A stretch of 64,000 nucleotides of DNA from Byssochlamys sp. IMV 00236 (GCA_001931875.2 MSJH02000669.1:286399-350398); one strand, 5' to 3'. Numbered from the stretch's first letter, positions 10,645 to 23,265 are shown. The notes: generated from the sequence alone by a model not told the origin. Numbers and translations: made by a program.

Positions 10645-12389
10645 ATGTCGTCCAACCCGCTAAATGGCAAGCATCTTGCTGCCGATATCGAATTCATACA
10701 GACTCCTCCCCCTGCGCCAGACACGTTTGCTACGAGCCAAGATGTTGGAGTGAAGATCACCAAGGTAAATTCCTCTGAACCACCTGTTGCTCTATTTGAC
10801 CAAAGCTAATGGGACGTGGCAATTGAAAACAGTCACCAGCGATTCACAATGCTCCCTTACCTGCGGACGGTCCCGGATATGAAAACTGGTCCAACATCAA
10901 GTTGGCTGTGGCCCTCGTGGGTGTGCCGACAGTCCTGGCACGCCTGGTTGGCGGTGGATTCAAGATGACCATCGCCGTCGGTCTGGTTACCACTGTGCCC
11001 GTCCTCATGGCATTCTGGACCGTGATGTCGACCAAGAGCCGCCCACTCAACAACAAGGTCAAGCTGCCGGGCCGTCCCGTGGAGTATTACTTGACGTTCA
11101 AGAAGGAGTCGGACCGGAAAAAGTGGCATGGACAGAACAAAATCCCATTGCAGACCTTTTACGAACTATACTTCAACGGGGATGTTGACTTTAACGGAGA
11201 CACTCTCAATGCTATGGAATACCGACATGATTGGGCCACATTTGGCTTCACGCTTGACCTCTTTCGCTACATCCTGTTTACGTTTGCGCTCGACGTTCTG
11301 TTCCACACTCAGTCGCAGGACGAAGAACAAGTCCGTCCCAACTATGATAGCGGTAATGATCACTATGCCTACTTTCTCGGCCCTCGGATGATCTACACGA
11401 GCGGCATCATCGGTGACACCACGAGGGAGGAGACGCTCGAAGAATTGCAAGACAACAAGATGGCAATAGTCTGTGAGAAGATCGGGCTTAAGGAAGGGGA
11501 AACCCTCTTAGATATCGGCTGCGGTTGGGGAACATTGGCCAGGTTCGCGAGTCTCAATTACGGTGCAAAGGTTACTGGTGTCACGCTCGCCCGTAACCAG
11601 ACAGAATGGGGTAACGATGGCTTGAAGAACGCTGGCATTCCTGAAGAACAAAGCAAAATACTGTGCATGGACTACCGTGAGATTCCCCGAACCACCAAGT
11701 TCAACAAGATCACGCAGCTGGAGATGGCGGAGCACGTTGGCGTTCGCAGACTTACAACCTTCTTCCGTCAATGCTATGACATGCTTGAAGATGACGGTGT
11801 CATGTACGTGCAACTCTCTGGACTGAGAAAGGCCTGGCAGTACGAAGACTTCATCTGGGGACTGTTCTTGAACAAGCACATCTTCCGTGGTGCGGATGCT
11901 TCGACGCCTCTCGCATACTACGTCAGCTGCCTCGAGGCTGCCGGATTTGAGATTAAGGGGTAAGCACTGATCAACAGTTGGATTTCATGGGGTACACAGA
12001 TGCTGACTTCGACATTGAAAATAGTGTTGACACTGTCGGTGTTCATTATTCGGCTACTCTCTGGAGATGGTACAGAAACTGGCTCGGAAATGCCGAAAAA
12101 GTCAAGGCTACTTATGGTCAGAGATGGTTTAGGGTAAGTAAACATTGCGATTGTCTTGTGATTTTGTTACTGGGACAGAAGCTGATATTGGCTTTTAATT
12201 CAGATTTGGGAGCTTTTCTTGGCCTACTCCACCATTGCTTCGCGCCAGGGTTCTGCTACCTGTTTCCAGATCGTTGTCGTGAAGAATCTCAACACTACTC
12301 AACGTATTGACGGAGTCGACACGCAAGCTGGCCTCCATGGCCATCTGGCAGCAAGCAAGGCAGCTGGCAAGGCGAGACTTGCAGAGTAA
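10645..12389 (+). CDS. Sphingolipid C9-methyltransferase
   Basis: Exons 10645-10764, 10833-11959, 12025-12133 and 12204-12389 encode 513 residues. The enzyme adds the C9 methyl group to the sphingoid base of fungal glucosylceramide, using S-adenosylmethionine, at ER membranes. Two adjacent hydrophobic segments near residues 60-105 anchor it. The SAM-binding motif I LLDIGCGWGTLARFA and the cyclopropane-synthase-like core (GVTLARNQTEWG, EMAEHVGVRR) follow. The C-terminal exons restore GVHYSATLWRWYRNW and IWELFLAYSTIASRQGSATC. The exon 2 to exon 3 junction was chosen because an acceptor at 12024 keeps GVDTVGVHYS in frame; an earlier AG near 11976 does not. A. nidulans has two paralogues, SmtA and SmtB; I cannot tell which this matches. 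Confidence 0.95.
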
Positions 12390-13568
12390 ACGGACAGCGT
12401 AGCAACGCTGGGCCCTGCAATGCTGTGCATTGGCAGTAGAGCGGTCGCGCCACAGCAAGGACAGTGAGAATGAGTATAGTCGCCCCGACCCTTCAACCGA
12501 CTCGACCACCAGCGACTGTTCTCGTCGCTGCATTAGCACGTCCTGTACCAACAACGCGAAAGGAGGCGAATTATTTTTTTTGAACGCAATTGTTTCATTT
12601 AACGATAGTTAGCTACGAGTGTTCACGGCCCGCATCTGCGGCAATGGAGCTTGGTCGCACAAGCCGAAGCCAAGAAGACGGACATCATTTCACGAATTCT
12701 GCCTGTATTCTGCATGCATCTTGTTCATCTCATGACTGTCAACGGCAAAAGTTATCATTGTTAGAAATATTATTACTATTAGCAACAGCAGCACTTGCGA
12801 CTTTTCCATCGACTGAGTACCCACAAAAGGCATGTTCATACGACAACCCCGACTTCGCAGGCCCGAGATAGGATCAAGACCGTCTTATGAGGCATCATTT
12901 GGACCCATCACAGCTATGGAAGAGATTAACGAAGCAATCATGTGGCCGCAAATAAAAAGGATAAATGTACCAGAGTCACCTGAGGCCTTTCTTCGCTATA
13001 CTTTGCCGAACTTCACGACGACGACGAATCAGAACACAGGGGGAAATACGATCCTGCGTTGACTAGTTATGACTAGATCCCGATCCTATACTAGGACGAT
13101 GAAATCGAACTGCAGGCGGGGATCCCAGTTATCCGTTAGGATTTCCTCGAAGTTTACCCGTACCCCATATTATCCAAGAAATTGTCCAGGACAGTTGACT
13201 TTGCGGGGAGCCATGTGCGGACAATGTTCTCCATTTGGAGCCTAAGCCGATCCGAAAAGGTCCACGGGACGGCATAACCTAACTATGTAGTATTATGCTA
13301 CTAGTATACTTGGGGTTTTAGAGGAATTGTCAACAGTGATTTTCAGCCCCGGACAATTCCATTTTTGCCTAGACGGAGAAACTGCAAGAAGATGGATGGT
13401 TCCAAGATAAGCTATTGTTGCCCCGATTTCGGTGCTGGGTTGCGCAGGGCTGCATTGTGCTTGCTTCTTGTGTATTTCTTGGGCGCCTTTTCTTCGATTA
13501 TCCAGGGTCTAAGAGAAAGAGGGAGAAAAGCAGGCACAGTCAGCTATCTAGCTGCTATATAGTTGACC
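12390..13568. other. Spacer before the beta-glucosidase gene
   Basis: The 1.2 kb show no supported gene. Short frames at 12590-13062 have no recognisable product. The part just before 13569 should hold the beta-glucosidase promoter. Confidence 0.55.
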
Positions 13569-16059
13569 ATGAATGCGTTGATTCTTTCGCTGGCTGCCTC
13601 CGCGCATATCTTGGGCGCTGTGTCCGCTCGAAATGTTAGCGCTGAGGCAGCTAATCTGGAACGTTTCTGGTCCTATGGTCGATCTGAACCAGTATACCCG
13701 ACTCGTAAGTTTCATCCACTGAAGACTATCCTCGCTGATAATGAAATACTGACTGCATTGTGCTGGACAATTAGCTGAAGGAAATGGCACCGGCGATTGG
13801 GTAGAAGCATATTCCCGCGCCAGAGCTCTCGTCTCGCAGATGACCGACGACGAGAAGAATAATATCACGTACGGATACACGTCGACGACCAATGGCTGTT
13901 CTGGAAACTCAGGCGCAGTGCCTCGTCTGGGGTTCCCGGGCCTCTGTTTACAAGACTCTGGAAATGGCGTCCGGGCAACAGATATGGTGAACGGCTATCC
14001 ACCAGGTCTCCATGTCGGTGCTGCATGGAACCGTGACCTAGCTTACGAAAGAGGGCACTACATGGGCGCTGAGTTCAAACGCAAAGGAGCAAATGTTGTC
14101 CTAGGCCCCGTCGTTGGTCCATTGGGTAGAATCGCCAAAGGAGGACGCAACTGGGAGGGTTTCAGCAACGATCCCTACCTCAGTGGCTCGCTGGTTCGTC
14201 CGACCATCAGGGGACTACAAGAGTCGGTAATTGCTTGTGCGAAACACTTCATCGGAAACGAACAGGAGACATATCGGAACCCGCCGACACTGCTCTCCGA
14301 TTCATATAACCAGTCTGTATCGACCAACGTCGACGACAAGACCATACATGAACTCTACTTGTGGCCCTTTCAGGATGCAATCAAAGCCGGAGCAGGATCA
14401 GTCATGTGCAGTTACAACCGCATCAATAATAGCTATGGTTGCCAGAATAGCAAGACGTTGAACGGGTTGCTGAAAGGTGAATTGGGATTCCAGGGCTTTG
14501 TCGTCAGTGACTGGTCCGCTCAGCATTCGGGCGTGGCTAGTGCTGATGCTGGTCTTGATATGGCCATGCCGTCTTCTACGTACTGGGAAAACGGTAACCT
14601 TTCCTTAGCTGTGCAGAACGGATCTCTGGCGCAATCTCGACTTGACGATATGGCTACCCGAATCGTGGCGACTTGGTATAAGTATGCCGAGTTCGAGGAA
14701 CCTGGTCATGGCATTCCAGTTGATCTTCTTGCCCCTCATGCAATCACAGATGCCCGTGATCCGGCATCCAAGGCTACTATATTCCAGGGTGCTGTCGAGG
14801 GGCACGTCCTGGTTAAGAATGTGAATGGAGCTCTTCCTATTCAGAAGCCTAAGTTCTTGTCATTATTCGGCTACGATGCTGTAGCCGCATCACGAAATAC
14901 AATGGATAACGTAACCTTTAGCTTGTGGCAAATGGGACTAGACAATTCGTTGGTCTATCCTAATGGCTCTGCAGTTGATGATGTTACCTTGGAATACATA
15001 TTCCTGTCGAGCGCCGCCGCAGGTGAATCTGGTCCTGCCGTGGCCCTGAACGGGACTATTTTCACAGGCGCCGGTTCGGGGTCTATTACCCCATCGTATA
15101 TCGATGCTCCATTCGATGCATTTCAGCGACAAGCCTACGAGGACGGCACATACCTTGCATGGGACTTTAGCTCGCAGAACCCCTCAGTCAACCAGGGAAG
15201 TGAGGCCTGTCTGGTGTTCATCAACGCACAGTCCTCGGAAGGTTGGGATCGTCCTGATCTCAGAGATTCGTACTCAGATAGACTCGTCGAGAACGTTGCT
15301 GCACGATGCAACAATACAATAGTCGTCATCCACAATGCGGGAGTTCGACTTGTTGACCGCTGGATTGACCACCCCAACGTGACAGCCGTTATCTTCGGGC
15401 ACCTTCCTGGACAAGACAGCGGTCGTGCCCTAGTTGAAATTGTTTACGGCAAACAATCACCATCCGGCCGTCTGCCCTACACCGTTGCTAGGAACGAGTC
15501 AGATTACGGCAACCTGCTCAACCCGACCGTTCCTCCTGGAGATGTTGACCTTTTCTACCCTCAGGATAACTTCACGGAAGGTGTCTATATCGACTACAAA
15601 GCCTTCATCGCAGCCAACATTACCCCTCGATTCGAGTTTGGATACGGCCTCACCTACACGACGTTTAACTACTCGAATCTCCAGATAGCACTCGATCCCA
15701 ATGCGCAGACTAGCGCCTTCCCTCCGACTTCCGGAGTTCAAGAGGGCGGGTTACCATCTCTCTGGGATGTCCTCGCCACCGTAAAATGCACCATCACGAA
15801 TACCGGCTCTGTCGCCGCAGCAGAAGTGGCTCAGTTGTATATCGGCATCCCTGGTGGTCCCGCACGAGTCCTGCGCGGATTTAACAAGCAGACTGTTACA
15901 CCCGGATGTAGCGCAGAATTCTCATTCGATCTCATGAGAAGGGATCTCAGCATCTGGGACGTGAATACTCAGAATTGGATCCTGCAGCAAGGAAACTATA
16001 CGGTTTATGTAGGTAAGAGTGTGTTGGATGTGCAGTTGGTAGGCCAGCTGGTTATCTAG
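13569..16059 (+). CDS. Secreted beta-glucosidase, glycoside hydrolase family 3
   Basis: Exons 13569-13704 and 13775-16059 encode 806 residues. It should release terminal beta-linked glucose from oligosaccharides outside the cell. The start gives a clean signal peptide ([20 protein letters not shown]). The GH3 N-terminal barrel holds [39 protein letters not shown] and the nucleophile segment [13 protein letters not shown] with the catalytic Asp near residue 294. The second GH3 domain follows ([33 protein letters not shown]) and a fibronectin-III-like C-terminal domain ends the protein. Many N-x-S/T sites fit a secreted glycoprotein. The family has many paralogues in Aspergillus, so I give no bgl letter. 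The first exon codes for the signal peptide plus 25 residues. Confidence 0.95.
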
Positions 16060-17955
16060 TAAGAGAAGAGAAGAAGGAGAAAAGAGGTATTATGATATTC
16101 ACAGAGGGGCATGGTGTGCATTATATTACATTATACTGTACATACATACATTAGTAGGCATTCCACTAATCTAATGTCAGATCAGCTACATTACATTCTT
16201 CCTTTTTCTGTGCCACCACGACATATAGCCAATGTCCATCTCTAAATAATCCCCCATTCCTTCGTGCTGCTCGCTCGTGTTCTCTCTTGAAAGTCTTCTG
16301 TGCTTGGTCCCTCACGCCTGGGCTCGCTAATTGACTAGTCTTTTGGGATGTCTCCATACCCTCGTTAAATACCATCTCAGCTTGCTCTGGTCCAAGTTGA
16401 CTTTCTGGAATATGACTTTTAGTTTTCATGACAGTGATGACTTCCAATCCAGCATGTGCACCAGCATCCATAAGACTCTTCTGACCCTTCATCCAGTCAC
16501 GCCAAGAAAACAGATAATGAATTCCCAGAGCGCGGGGAACATAATACACAAGTAGGCCCAAGATTGTCGTGTGTCCTGTGGGATGGTCAAAGATCATCGA
16601 TTCAACCACCCGGGCGTAGGAGACGTGACAGAAGAGCCAACGTCCGCTGAGGATCCGGTAACTATCAATGGCATATCGCAGAGTAGCAATAGATGATGTT
16701 GAAGACGTCTATTTTTTGCGGATTTCTTCTCTTTGCAATATTACCTCACTGTCAATGTTATCATGAAGCTAGATTATGCTTCCAGCCGAACTGCAATTTG
16801 CAGCATTCCGGGACCAGCATCGACACCTACTACTGGCCCACTTGATCCGACTCTTTCTTTCGCGAGATCTACCACTGGCCCAGTGCCGCACGCGAGATCC
16901 AGGATGCGATCTCTAGACTGGGGAGTACACCAGGATTATCATGTCCTTGGCTAGGTCAGGAGGCTAGGAATCGTTATAAGTGGACGCACGTCGGTTGTAA
17001 ATGTCAATCAGAATGCAAAGGTTGGCTGGTTAGTGGTTATTTTCTATCTCTCGAAGTGTCTGATGGAGACTGTCAATTGACGATTTCTAAAGTGAAGGAT
17101 TCTATTGATGCCTTGCAGAAACGAGTGTAAACAAGCAATATTTAGCGCGGTGTCTATTTCTCTTGTTTCTTCGGTCCGACATAAACAGAATGTTCAGGGG
17201 GCTTAACTAACGCCCCGCAACTCACTTCTGCAGCTATCCCAAACGGTAACTCGTGGTTCAAAATATCCGACGGGATCTTCACTCTAAACATCTGAAAAAC
17301 ACAAGTTCCACTTGATGTTCCGAACCCGACTTATTCGAGACCTTGCTACCGCGACAAATGCGGTAGAGCATGCCTCGAAAGGTCCAGTTGATGAGAAATG
17401 CGCGGCCGTGATTGCTCCTGCTAGCCGTGATCTACCCCGGGCATATCGGCGATCTTCTCCGCATACATTTAAACGGGCTTCTTGGTCTCCTTTTTTTTCT
17501 GGGGTTATTCTAATTTCTTACGGCCGGATCGGCTCCAGAGGGTCTCAATAATTAGCAGCTTGTGATTATACCGAGGAGACGCAAAAAGGCATTGCTTGCG
17601 GGATATACAATCCATGGAGCCATAGCTCTAATACTCGAATATAACTTGTCCGATGTCAATTAGTACCGGGGATTGAAGCTTTTAAGGTTAGCTCAGTATA
17701 TTGGGCAGTATGGGGTAAGATGAAGCCAATGCCTAATGTTATATACCCCCGGGGACATCATGTCTAGCTACAAGGGAGGTTCATTTCCCCTTCTCGTGCC
17801 ATTCTTCAGAATAGTTCCTCGTGGGATGTGCTGGCCGTTTGTGTGTGGTATCTCTGTACATTCTTGCTAGTACAGTGATCCATTCTCTTCTTTTATAAAG
17901 GACTTCACTTCGATCAACATCCTTAAGTACTCGGGGCTCGAATCGCCGGATCACC
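16060..17955. other. Spacer holding a methyltransferase remnant
   Basis: Apart from the broken methyltransferase at 16166-16911 I see no gene. From 16912 to 17955 there are only short frames without recognisable products. The last part is upstream of the FAD-linked oxidase. Confidence 0.55.
16166..16911 (-). pseudogene. Broken SAM-dependent methyltransferase
   Basis: Two collinear pieces of a UbiE-like class I methyltransferase are visible. Fragment A (16911-16774) reads RILDLACGTGPVVDLA, which is the SAM-binding motif I, then GVDAGPGML, and ends at a TAA. Fragment B is open from 16708 to its stop at 16166, about 180 residues. It contains YRILSGRWLFCHVSYARVV, like the strand after the PGG loop, and a typical C-terminus ending in GHWLYVVVAQKKEE. 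Only 65 nt separate the pieces, yet some 50-60 residues of the fold (the segment after motif I including motif II) are missing, and no ATG-led N-terminus is evident. I read this as an internally deleted relic. An alternative is a functional gene with unusual splicing, which I consider less likely because the missing residues are not encoded nearby. Confidence 0.6.
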
Positions 17956-19902
17956 ATGGGCGTCCCGACATTGTTCAAGTACATGCTTGCAGCATCTGCA
18001 GCCTTATACAGTGTCACAGCGGCAGATTTCTGTGACACCATCAAAGCCGAGAACGTCGAAGTGGATGGCCCGCTCTCTGTCCAATATGAAGAGACATTGA
18101 CCAAATATTGGTCTGCGGCCTGTTCGGCCCTGCGTCCCTCTTGCATATTGGCTCCGTCTAGCGCCGCCGAGGTCGCAGATATCATCAGCGCGCTGCATAG
18201 CACGGACGACTTGTTTGCTGTCAAATCGGGTGGTCATATGCCCAATAATGGTTTCGCCAGTATTCAGAACGGCATCCTTATCTCGACGCAGAATTTAGAC
18301 CAGGTGGTATATGATGCGGAAACAGAGACTGCCGTCATCGGACCAGGCCTGTCCTGGGAAGATGCCCAGAAGGGTTTGGATGGGACTGGCCGCACACTTG
18401 TTGGTGGTCGCTTGGGAGGTGTTGGTGTTGGTGGTTACATGCTTGGAGGTGAGTTGGGTTGCAGATTCTCCTTTTTNNNNNNNNNNNNNNNNNNNNNTTT
18501 TGAATTAAACATTGATCTTGTGAAAGGTGGTTTGAGCTTCTTGAGCTCTCAATATGGCTGGGCAGCGAACAACGTTGTCAATTACGAGGTTGTGCTTGCG
18601 AATGCTACGATCGTCAATGCTAATAAGGACGAGAATCAAGGTAAGGGGAATCCCCTGCTATCAGGATGAGAAGCATGAAGATAGAGATATAGAATGTCAG
18701 CAGCTGACAAACGACAGACCTGTTCTATGCCCTGAAAGGAGGCGGCAACAACTTCGGTATTGTAACGGCATACACATTGCAGACTCACCCAATTGGCCAG
18801 GTAGATGTCCAGAATATATGTCCATAGCCCTTTCTAACGTTGTCAGGTCTGGGGAGGCAACTGCATCTTCCCTGGTTCCAAGTCCCCCGAGGTGCTTGAA
18901 GCGACACGCACCTTCACCGAGCACTATCCAGATGACAAAGCTGCTGTCATTGTAACCCATGAACGTGCTCTTGCTATCGACAGTTGGATTGTATTTTTGT
19001 TCTATGACGGTCCTACTCCACCGCAGGGTGTTTTCGACGATCTCAAGGCCATCGGGCCAGAGGTTGATACTACTAAGACATGGGATACTTACTATGACTT
19101 GGTATGTTGATGTGGCCGTCCTACTCATCGTGGACCAGGTTTACCAGCCGTACTGACATCGAGCTAACTAGCTCAAATTCAACGACTTCGCGATTCTTCA
19201 GTAAGTCGAACCTACTCTTAGTCTTATATCATTCAACGAACTCACACATCCTCAGCGGACAACGATATCTCATTGGAACAGAAACGACTCCTCTGCCCAA
19301 CAAGACTGTCGGCGCTGAGGTCATGCAGTCATACCATGATCACTTCGTGGATGTGGGCAACGGTATTCTCGATGTGCCTGGATTGATCTCGACGATGGCT
19401 TTGCAGCCAATGCCCCGTAACATTACCAGCAAGGCTAAGGCTCTTGGAGGGGTAAGTCTCATATTCTATTTTGATTATGAATTATGTTTCAGGAAGATAT
19501 CACATCAAAAATAGCTACATCACGAACGGCCACTTTTGTCACCGTTCGCAAGTCTCTCAATACTAATAGATGATTTCCTCACAGGACCTCATCGATTTAC
19601 CCGATGACCAAGACTACATTATTTTTGAGCTGGACTACTCATACAGTCTTCCCAGTAGCGACGACAAGGTTTCTGCTGCTTTGCAGGATTTATACACCGG
19701 CCTCCACAACTTGGTCGATCAACATATCGAGAACAGCCTCCTCCCTGACGTCTATCGTCCATTGTTCATGAACGATGCGTATTCCCAACATGACTACTGG
19801 GATCGCATTCGGACGAAGGACATCGCTCTCCAGACCCGTCTCAAGTATGACCCGGATGGTTTCTTTCAGAACCGCACGAGTGGTGGTTTCTGGTTGAACT
19901 AG
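17956..19902 (+). CDS. Secreted FAD-linked oxidase (berberine-bridge-enzyme type)
   Basis: Seven exons (17956-18448, 18527-18640, 18718-18800, 18847-19101, 19172-19200, 19256-19451, 19585-19902) give 495 residues. A signal peptide (MGVPTLFKYMLAASAALYS...) is followed by a PCMH-type FAD-binding domain. Its AVKSGGHMPNNG carries the His near residue 94 that usually bonds covalently to FAD. The second FAD-binding segment reads GRLGGVGVGGYMLGGGLSFL. The Cys that gives a second covalent link in plant-type enzymes is absent here, so single covalent attachment is expected. The C-terminal BBE segment is KYDPDGFFQNRTSGGFWLN. Substrates in fungi range from sugars to secondary metabolites; none can be assigned. 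The first intron contains 21 Ns (18477-18497), so its length is uncertain but the flanking exons join in frame. Confidence 0.9.
18477..18497. other. Assembly gap (21 N)
   Basis: A run of N lies within the first intron of the FAD-linked oxidase gene. Any translation through it is meaningless. Confidence 0.99.
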
Positions 19903-22090
19903 ATTCTATCTGTTTGGTTGGAGAGATCTATATGCATCCTGTTGATATTTGAGGATATACGTAAATAATATATGATATGAATGTTGTATATACGGTGAAT
20001 AACTATGTTACGGTTCTTAATCGATCGATCTCATGCATGAGGTGATACGGGACATGTTCCACGACCAGAATTAGGATAATTCTAGTGGTATATATCTGGT
20101 TAAAGAGGACTGAACAATTGGGTGCAAAAGAAATGGCGATATAGATATGGGGAGTCGACCTGTGTCCTTCAATTGGCGCAGTGTGGAAAGGATCATTGCT
20201 ATTCTAGTACCAAATATTATAGGAAAATTTCTAAGAAGATGCATACACGGATTACAAACGTTTCTCGGAACGAATCACTAATACAGTATGTAACGATAAT
20301 ACTTACTTCACAGCTGTAGCCTTGTCGGTTCCGGTATATTGTCCTCCGACCAAGAAAGACAACAAAAGAAAGTTAAACACAACAGCCCCGTGAATAGAAA
20401 AAAAAGAAACTTCATGGCGGCTGTGCTGTAGATCCTCGGTTCACTTTTAGCTGTTGGATATATCGAGATGACTCTATTAACATTAACTTTCTCACGAGAT
20501 ACTAATTTGAGCAACGGCCCCAGATCATGAATCTGCAAAAAGCCGTAACCGGTCCAACGAGGAGAAATATTCAGGAAATTTAGTTTTCGTTTATCTAGAA
20601 AAGTTAGTGAAAGGTTAGTGATAGGTTACCTAGTAGTTAATTAACTCATTGCTCGATGACCACGTGAGGCATAAACGATGCAGTGCCGATTTTCCGTTAT
20701 TCTTCGAGAAAACATCCCCCTGCTGCGCCTCTCCACATCTTCTGACTGTCAGGTTAGGGAGGACAAGAGCCGCCGCAGTATCGGAGGCAGTGAACTCGTA
20801 TTCGTCGATCAGGCGGGAAAGTTGGCGGCGTTTAACTGTTACAACTCGAAGTACGGAGTAGAATTGGCCTCATCACCGAATAACAGCGCTGGGAGATCCG
20901 ACTTTACCGTCTTGGAATCGATCCCCTGGTGGGAATAACCAGCAACGTCAGTTTCTGGAGTCGCCGAAGAATGCCAACCAGAGTATGATCGCGTGGTACT
21001 AGGCCGATCCGAACAATGCGCCCGACGAACATTTCATCATAGATTGGGGGCCAAAGGTAAAGTGGAAAGGTTCGATGTTTGGTTTCTTCCAGAAGCCGTC
21101 CAGCCGTTGTCCAAGACGGGATGCCGGGCGCGGATAATAACGGGGCAGTGCTGGTAGTTCTCTTGGTTCGGTGGATCTTGAAAGGCTCCTTAGTGAGCCT
21201 CATGAGGAAGACTAAAAACGATGTGATGCTGCAGAGTGCAGAGGAAGCGGAAAGAGTAAAGGAGGCCTAACTCTGAGGATTGACGTCGAAAATCCCGCAA
21301 GGCTTTCCGTCATATTTGAGGCTGATATGAGAATAGATAGTACTGTAATAATAATCATTCATTGCTCGGTGAAAGAGCAGTTCTGTTAGTGTTAGCAGCA
21401 TCCAGGCGGAATAGCATGTACAGAGACACAATGCACCGGTAGTTATCATGGTGACACCAAAGTATGGTATGAGGATTCTAGAGGTATTCTTCAGCGTATT
21501 GAGCCTGCTATAGAGACGTCATGAGACAGTAGTATCACTCATCGAAATCATCAATTATCACGATGACTGAGTGCGGTAAGATGGCTGATTTAGTCTGTCC
21601 AGCAGTTCGCCAAGTCCAACTCCGCCTCGTAATCTGGGGATGACCCACTGAGATCGGGGGATTTGAGACTTGAGAGCCAGAAGAGCAGCTTGAAGGATTA
21701 TCGTGAAGTAATTAGAGGCATTTGCGAGCTTGGCGGATGTTCCTGTAGGACAGCAGTTGACAAGAAAGAAGAGTCCGCTGCCTAGCTCGGCATTATTTAA
21801 CAATTTGTACCCCCCCGGGATCATCGCATCGATTCCTTGCCCAGAAGTCAATCGACTAATTCATCAGCATCACTTTATCTGTCTGCTGGCTGTTTGCTTT
21901 CCAGATATTTTCTTTATCTGAAACCCTCCCCCTGTTTCGCGCGAGATATCGTGACCCCGCACGTCTTACTCCAATACGAGGAAGAAGGAAACAGCCGTCT
22001 TTACCGACGCGACTACCATTTATAAGGGCTGTCGACCTCTCGATCGCGTGAAGAATATCGCATCTTCTATCGTACTACTGCACTTCCATC
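19903..22090. other. 2.2 kb gene-free spacer before the stomatin-like gene
   Basis: No gene is supported. A TAGTTAG-type island lies at 20585-20645 and a near-copy of the TACGGAGTAC decamer at 20852. The final part should be the stomatin-like gene's promoter and leader. Confidence 0.55.
20852..20861 (+). repeat. TACGGAGTAC decamer, copy 5 (9 of 10 bases)
   Basis: Reads TACGGAGTAG, one base from the consensus, again outside any gene. Confidence 0.5.
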
Positions 22091-23265
22091 ATGTCTGCCC
22101 CTACAGATGCGACGAGCAGCAACGGAAAGGCTGCAGTGCCAGAATCCAACCATGTCGGCTTTCGACCCAACACTGTCGTGAAGGTGCAGCCTGCGCGACT
22201 CGACGATCTGCAGCCGAGGTATGCGCAGAGGATTCAGCATTCGGAGGAGAACCCAGAGGCACATGGCTGGTACGCGGGAATGAGTGAGTTGTACATACCT
22301 TTACGCGATTAATGCTACCGTTGATACTGATGGATCATCAGTTCATGGTCTGGGTAGTCTTATCGGGTTCTGCGGTGCCATTCCATGCTGTTTCTGCTGC
22401 CCGAACCCCTTCAAGGACGTTAAGCAGGGTGAAGTTGGTCTGGTGTCGAAATTTGGACGGTATGTAAAACCTCAGATAGAAAGTAGAGATGAAGGGACAG
22501 CATGCTGACGCGGATTTGATTTACAGCTTCGAGCGCGCAGTTGATCCGGGTCTGGTCAATATCAACCCACTCAGTGAGAAGCTCACCACGGTCGATGTCA
22601 AGATTCAAATCGTCGAGGTTCCTCGTCAGGTCTGCATGACCAAGGACAATGTCACCCTCAACCTGACCTCCGTTATTTACTACCACATCACCTCCCCGCA
22701 TAAGGCGGCTTTCGGTATTACCAACGTACGCCAGGCGCTTGTGGAGCGCACCCAGACGACCTTGCGCCATGTTGTGGGCGCTCGTGTCTTGCAGGACGTG
22801 ATCGAGCGTCGAGAGGAGATTGCGCAGTCAATTGGCGAGATCATCGAAGACGTCGCTAGCGGCTGGGGTGTCCAGGTGGAATCGATGCTCATCAAGGACA
22901 TCATCTTCAGTGATGACCTCCAGGACTCGCTGTCCATGGCTGCACAGTCGAAGCGTATCGGAGAGAGCAAGGTCATCGCCGCCAGGGCGGAAGTCGAGTC
23001 CGCAAAGCTGATGCGCCAGGCAGCTGATATCCTGTCCTCTGCCCCGGCCATGCAGATCCGCTATCTCGAGGCTATGCAGTCCATGGCCAAGACTGCCAAC
23101 AGCAAGGTCATCTTCCTTCCAGCTCCCAACCAGACCATCCAGCAACAGCTCGAGCAAGCCGACAACGCTGGCGAAGGACCCAGCCGGTATGGCAGTGGAC
23201 AAGCCTCTAGCAATGACGACGGCTTCCAGCGCGCGATCAATGCACGCATCGTCGAGAACATCTAA
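22091..23265 (+). CDS. Stomatin-like SPFH/band-7 membrane scaffold protein
   Basis: Exons 22091-22283, 22342-22459 and 22527-23265 encode 349 residues. Stomatins bind the inner face of membranes as oligomers and organise microdomains; the A. nidulans member StoA acts in polarised growth. The N-terminal 65 residues are polar. Exon 2 encodes the hydrophobic hairpin GSLIGFCGAIPCCFCCPNPF, whose Cys cluster resembles palmitoylation sites. The SPFH core follows (NINPLSEKLTTVDVKIQIVE, MTKDNVTLNLTSVIYYHI, GVQVESMLIKDIIF), then the Ala/Glu-rich oligomerisation helix and PAMQIRYLEAMQSMAKTANS. The tail is Gln/Ser/Gly-rich. Both introns are short and split codons, and the frames rejoin exactly. Confidence 0.93.

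Noticed and set aside
13569..19902. Possible secondary metabolite cluster (glycosidase, methyltransferase, FAD oxidase)
   Set aside because: No polyketide synthase, NRPS, terpene synthase, P450, transporter or zinc-cluster regulator is present, and the methyltransferase is broken.
20308..20415. Minus-strand ORF of 35 residues beginning MKFLFFLFTGLLCL, like a small secreted peptide
   Set aside because: The run of T bases alone gives the hydrophobic start, the mature part would be about 15 residues, and no homology or splicing support is visible.
20861..21130. Plus-strand frame with one internal TAG, suggesting a RIP-damaged coding remnant
   Set aside because: The run between stops is not long enough to exclude chance and the residues match no family I know.
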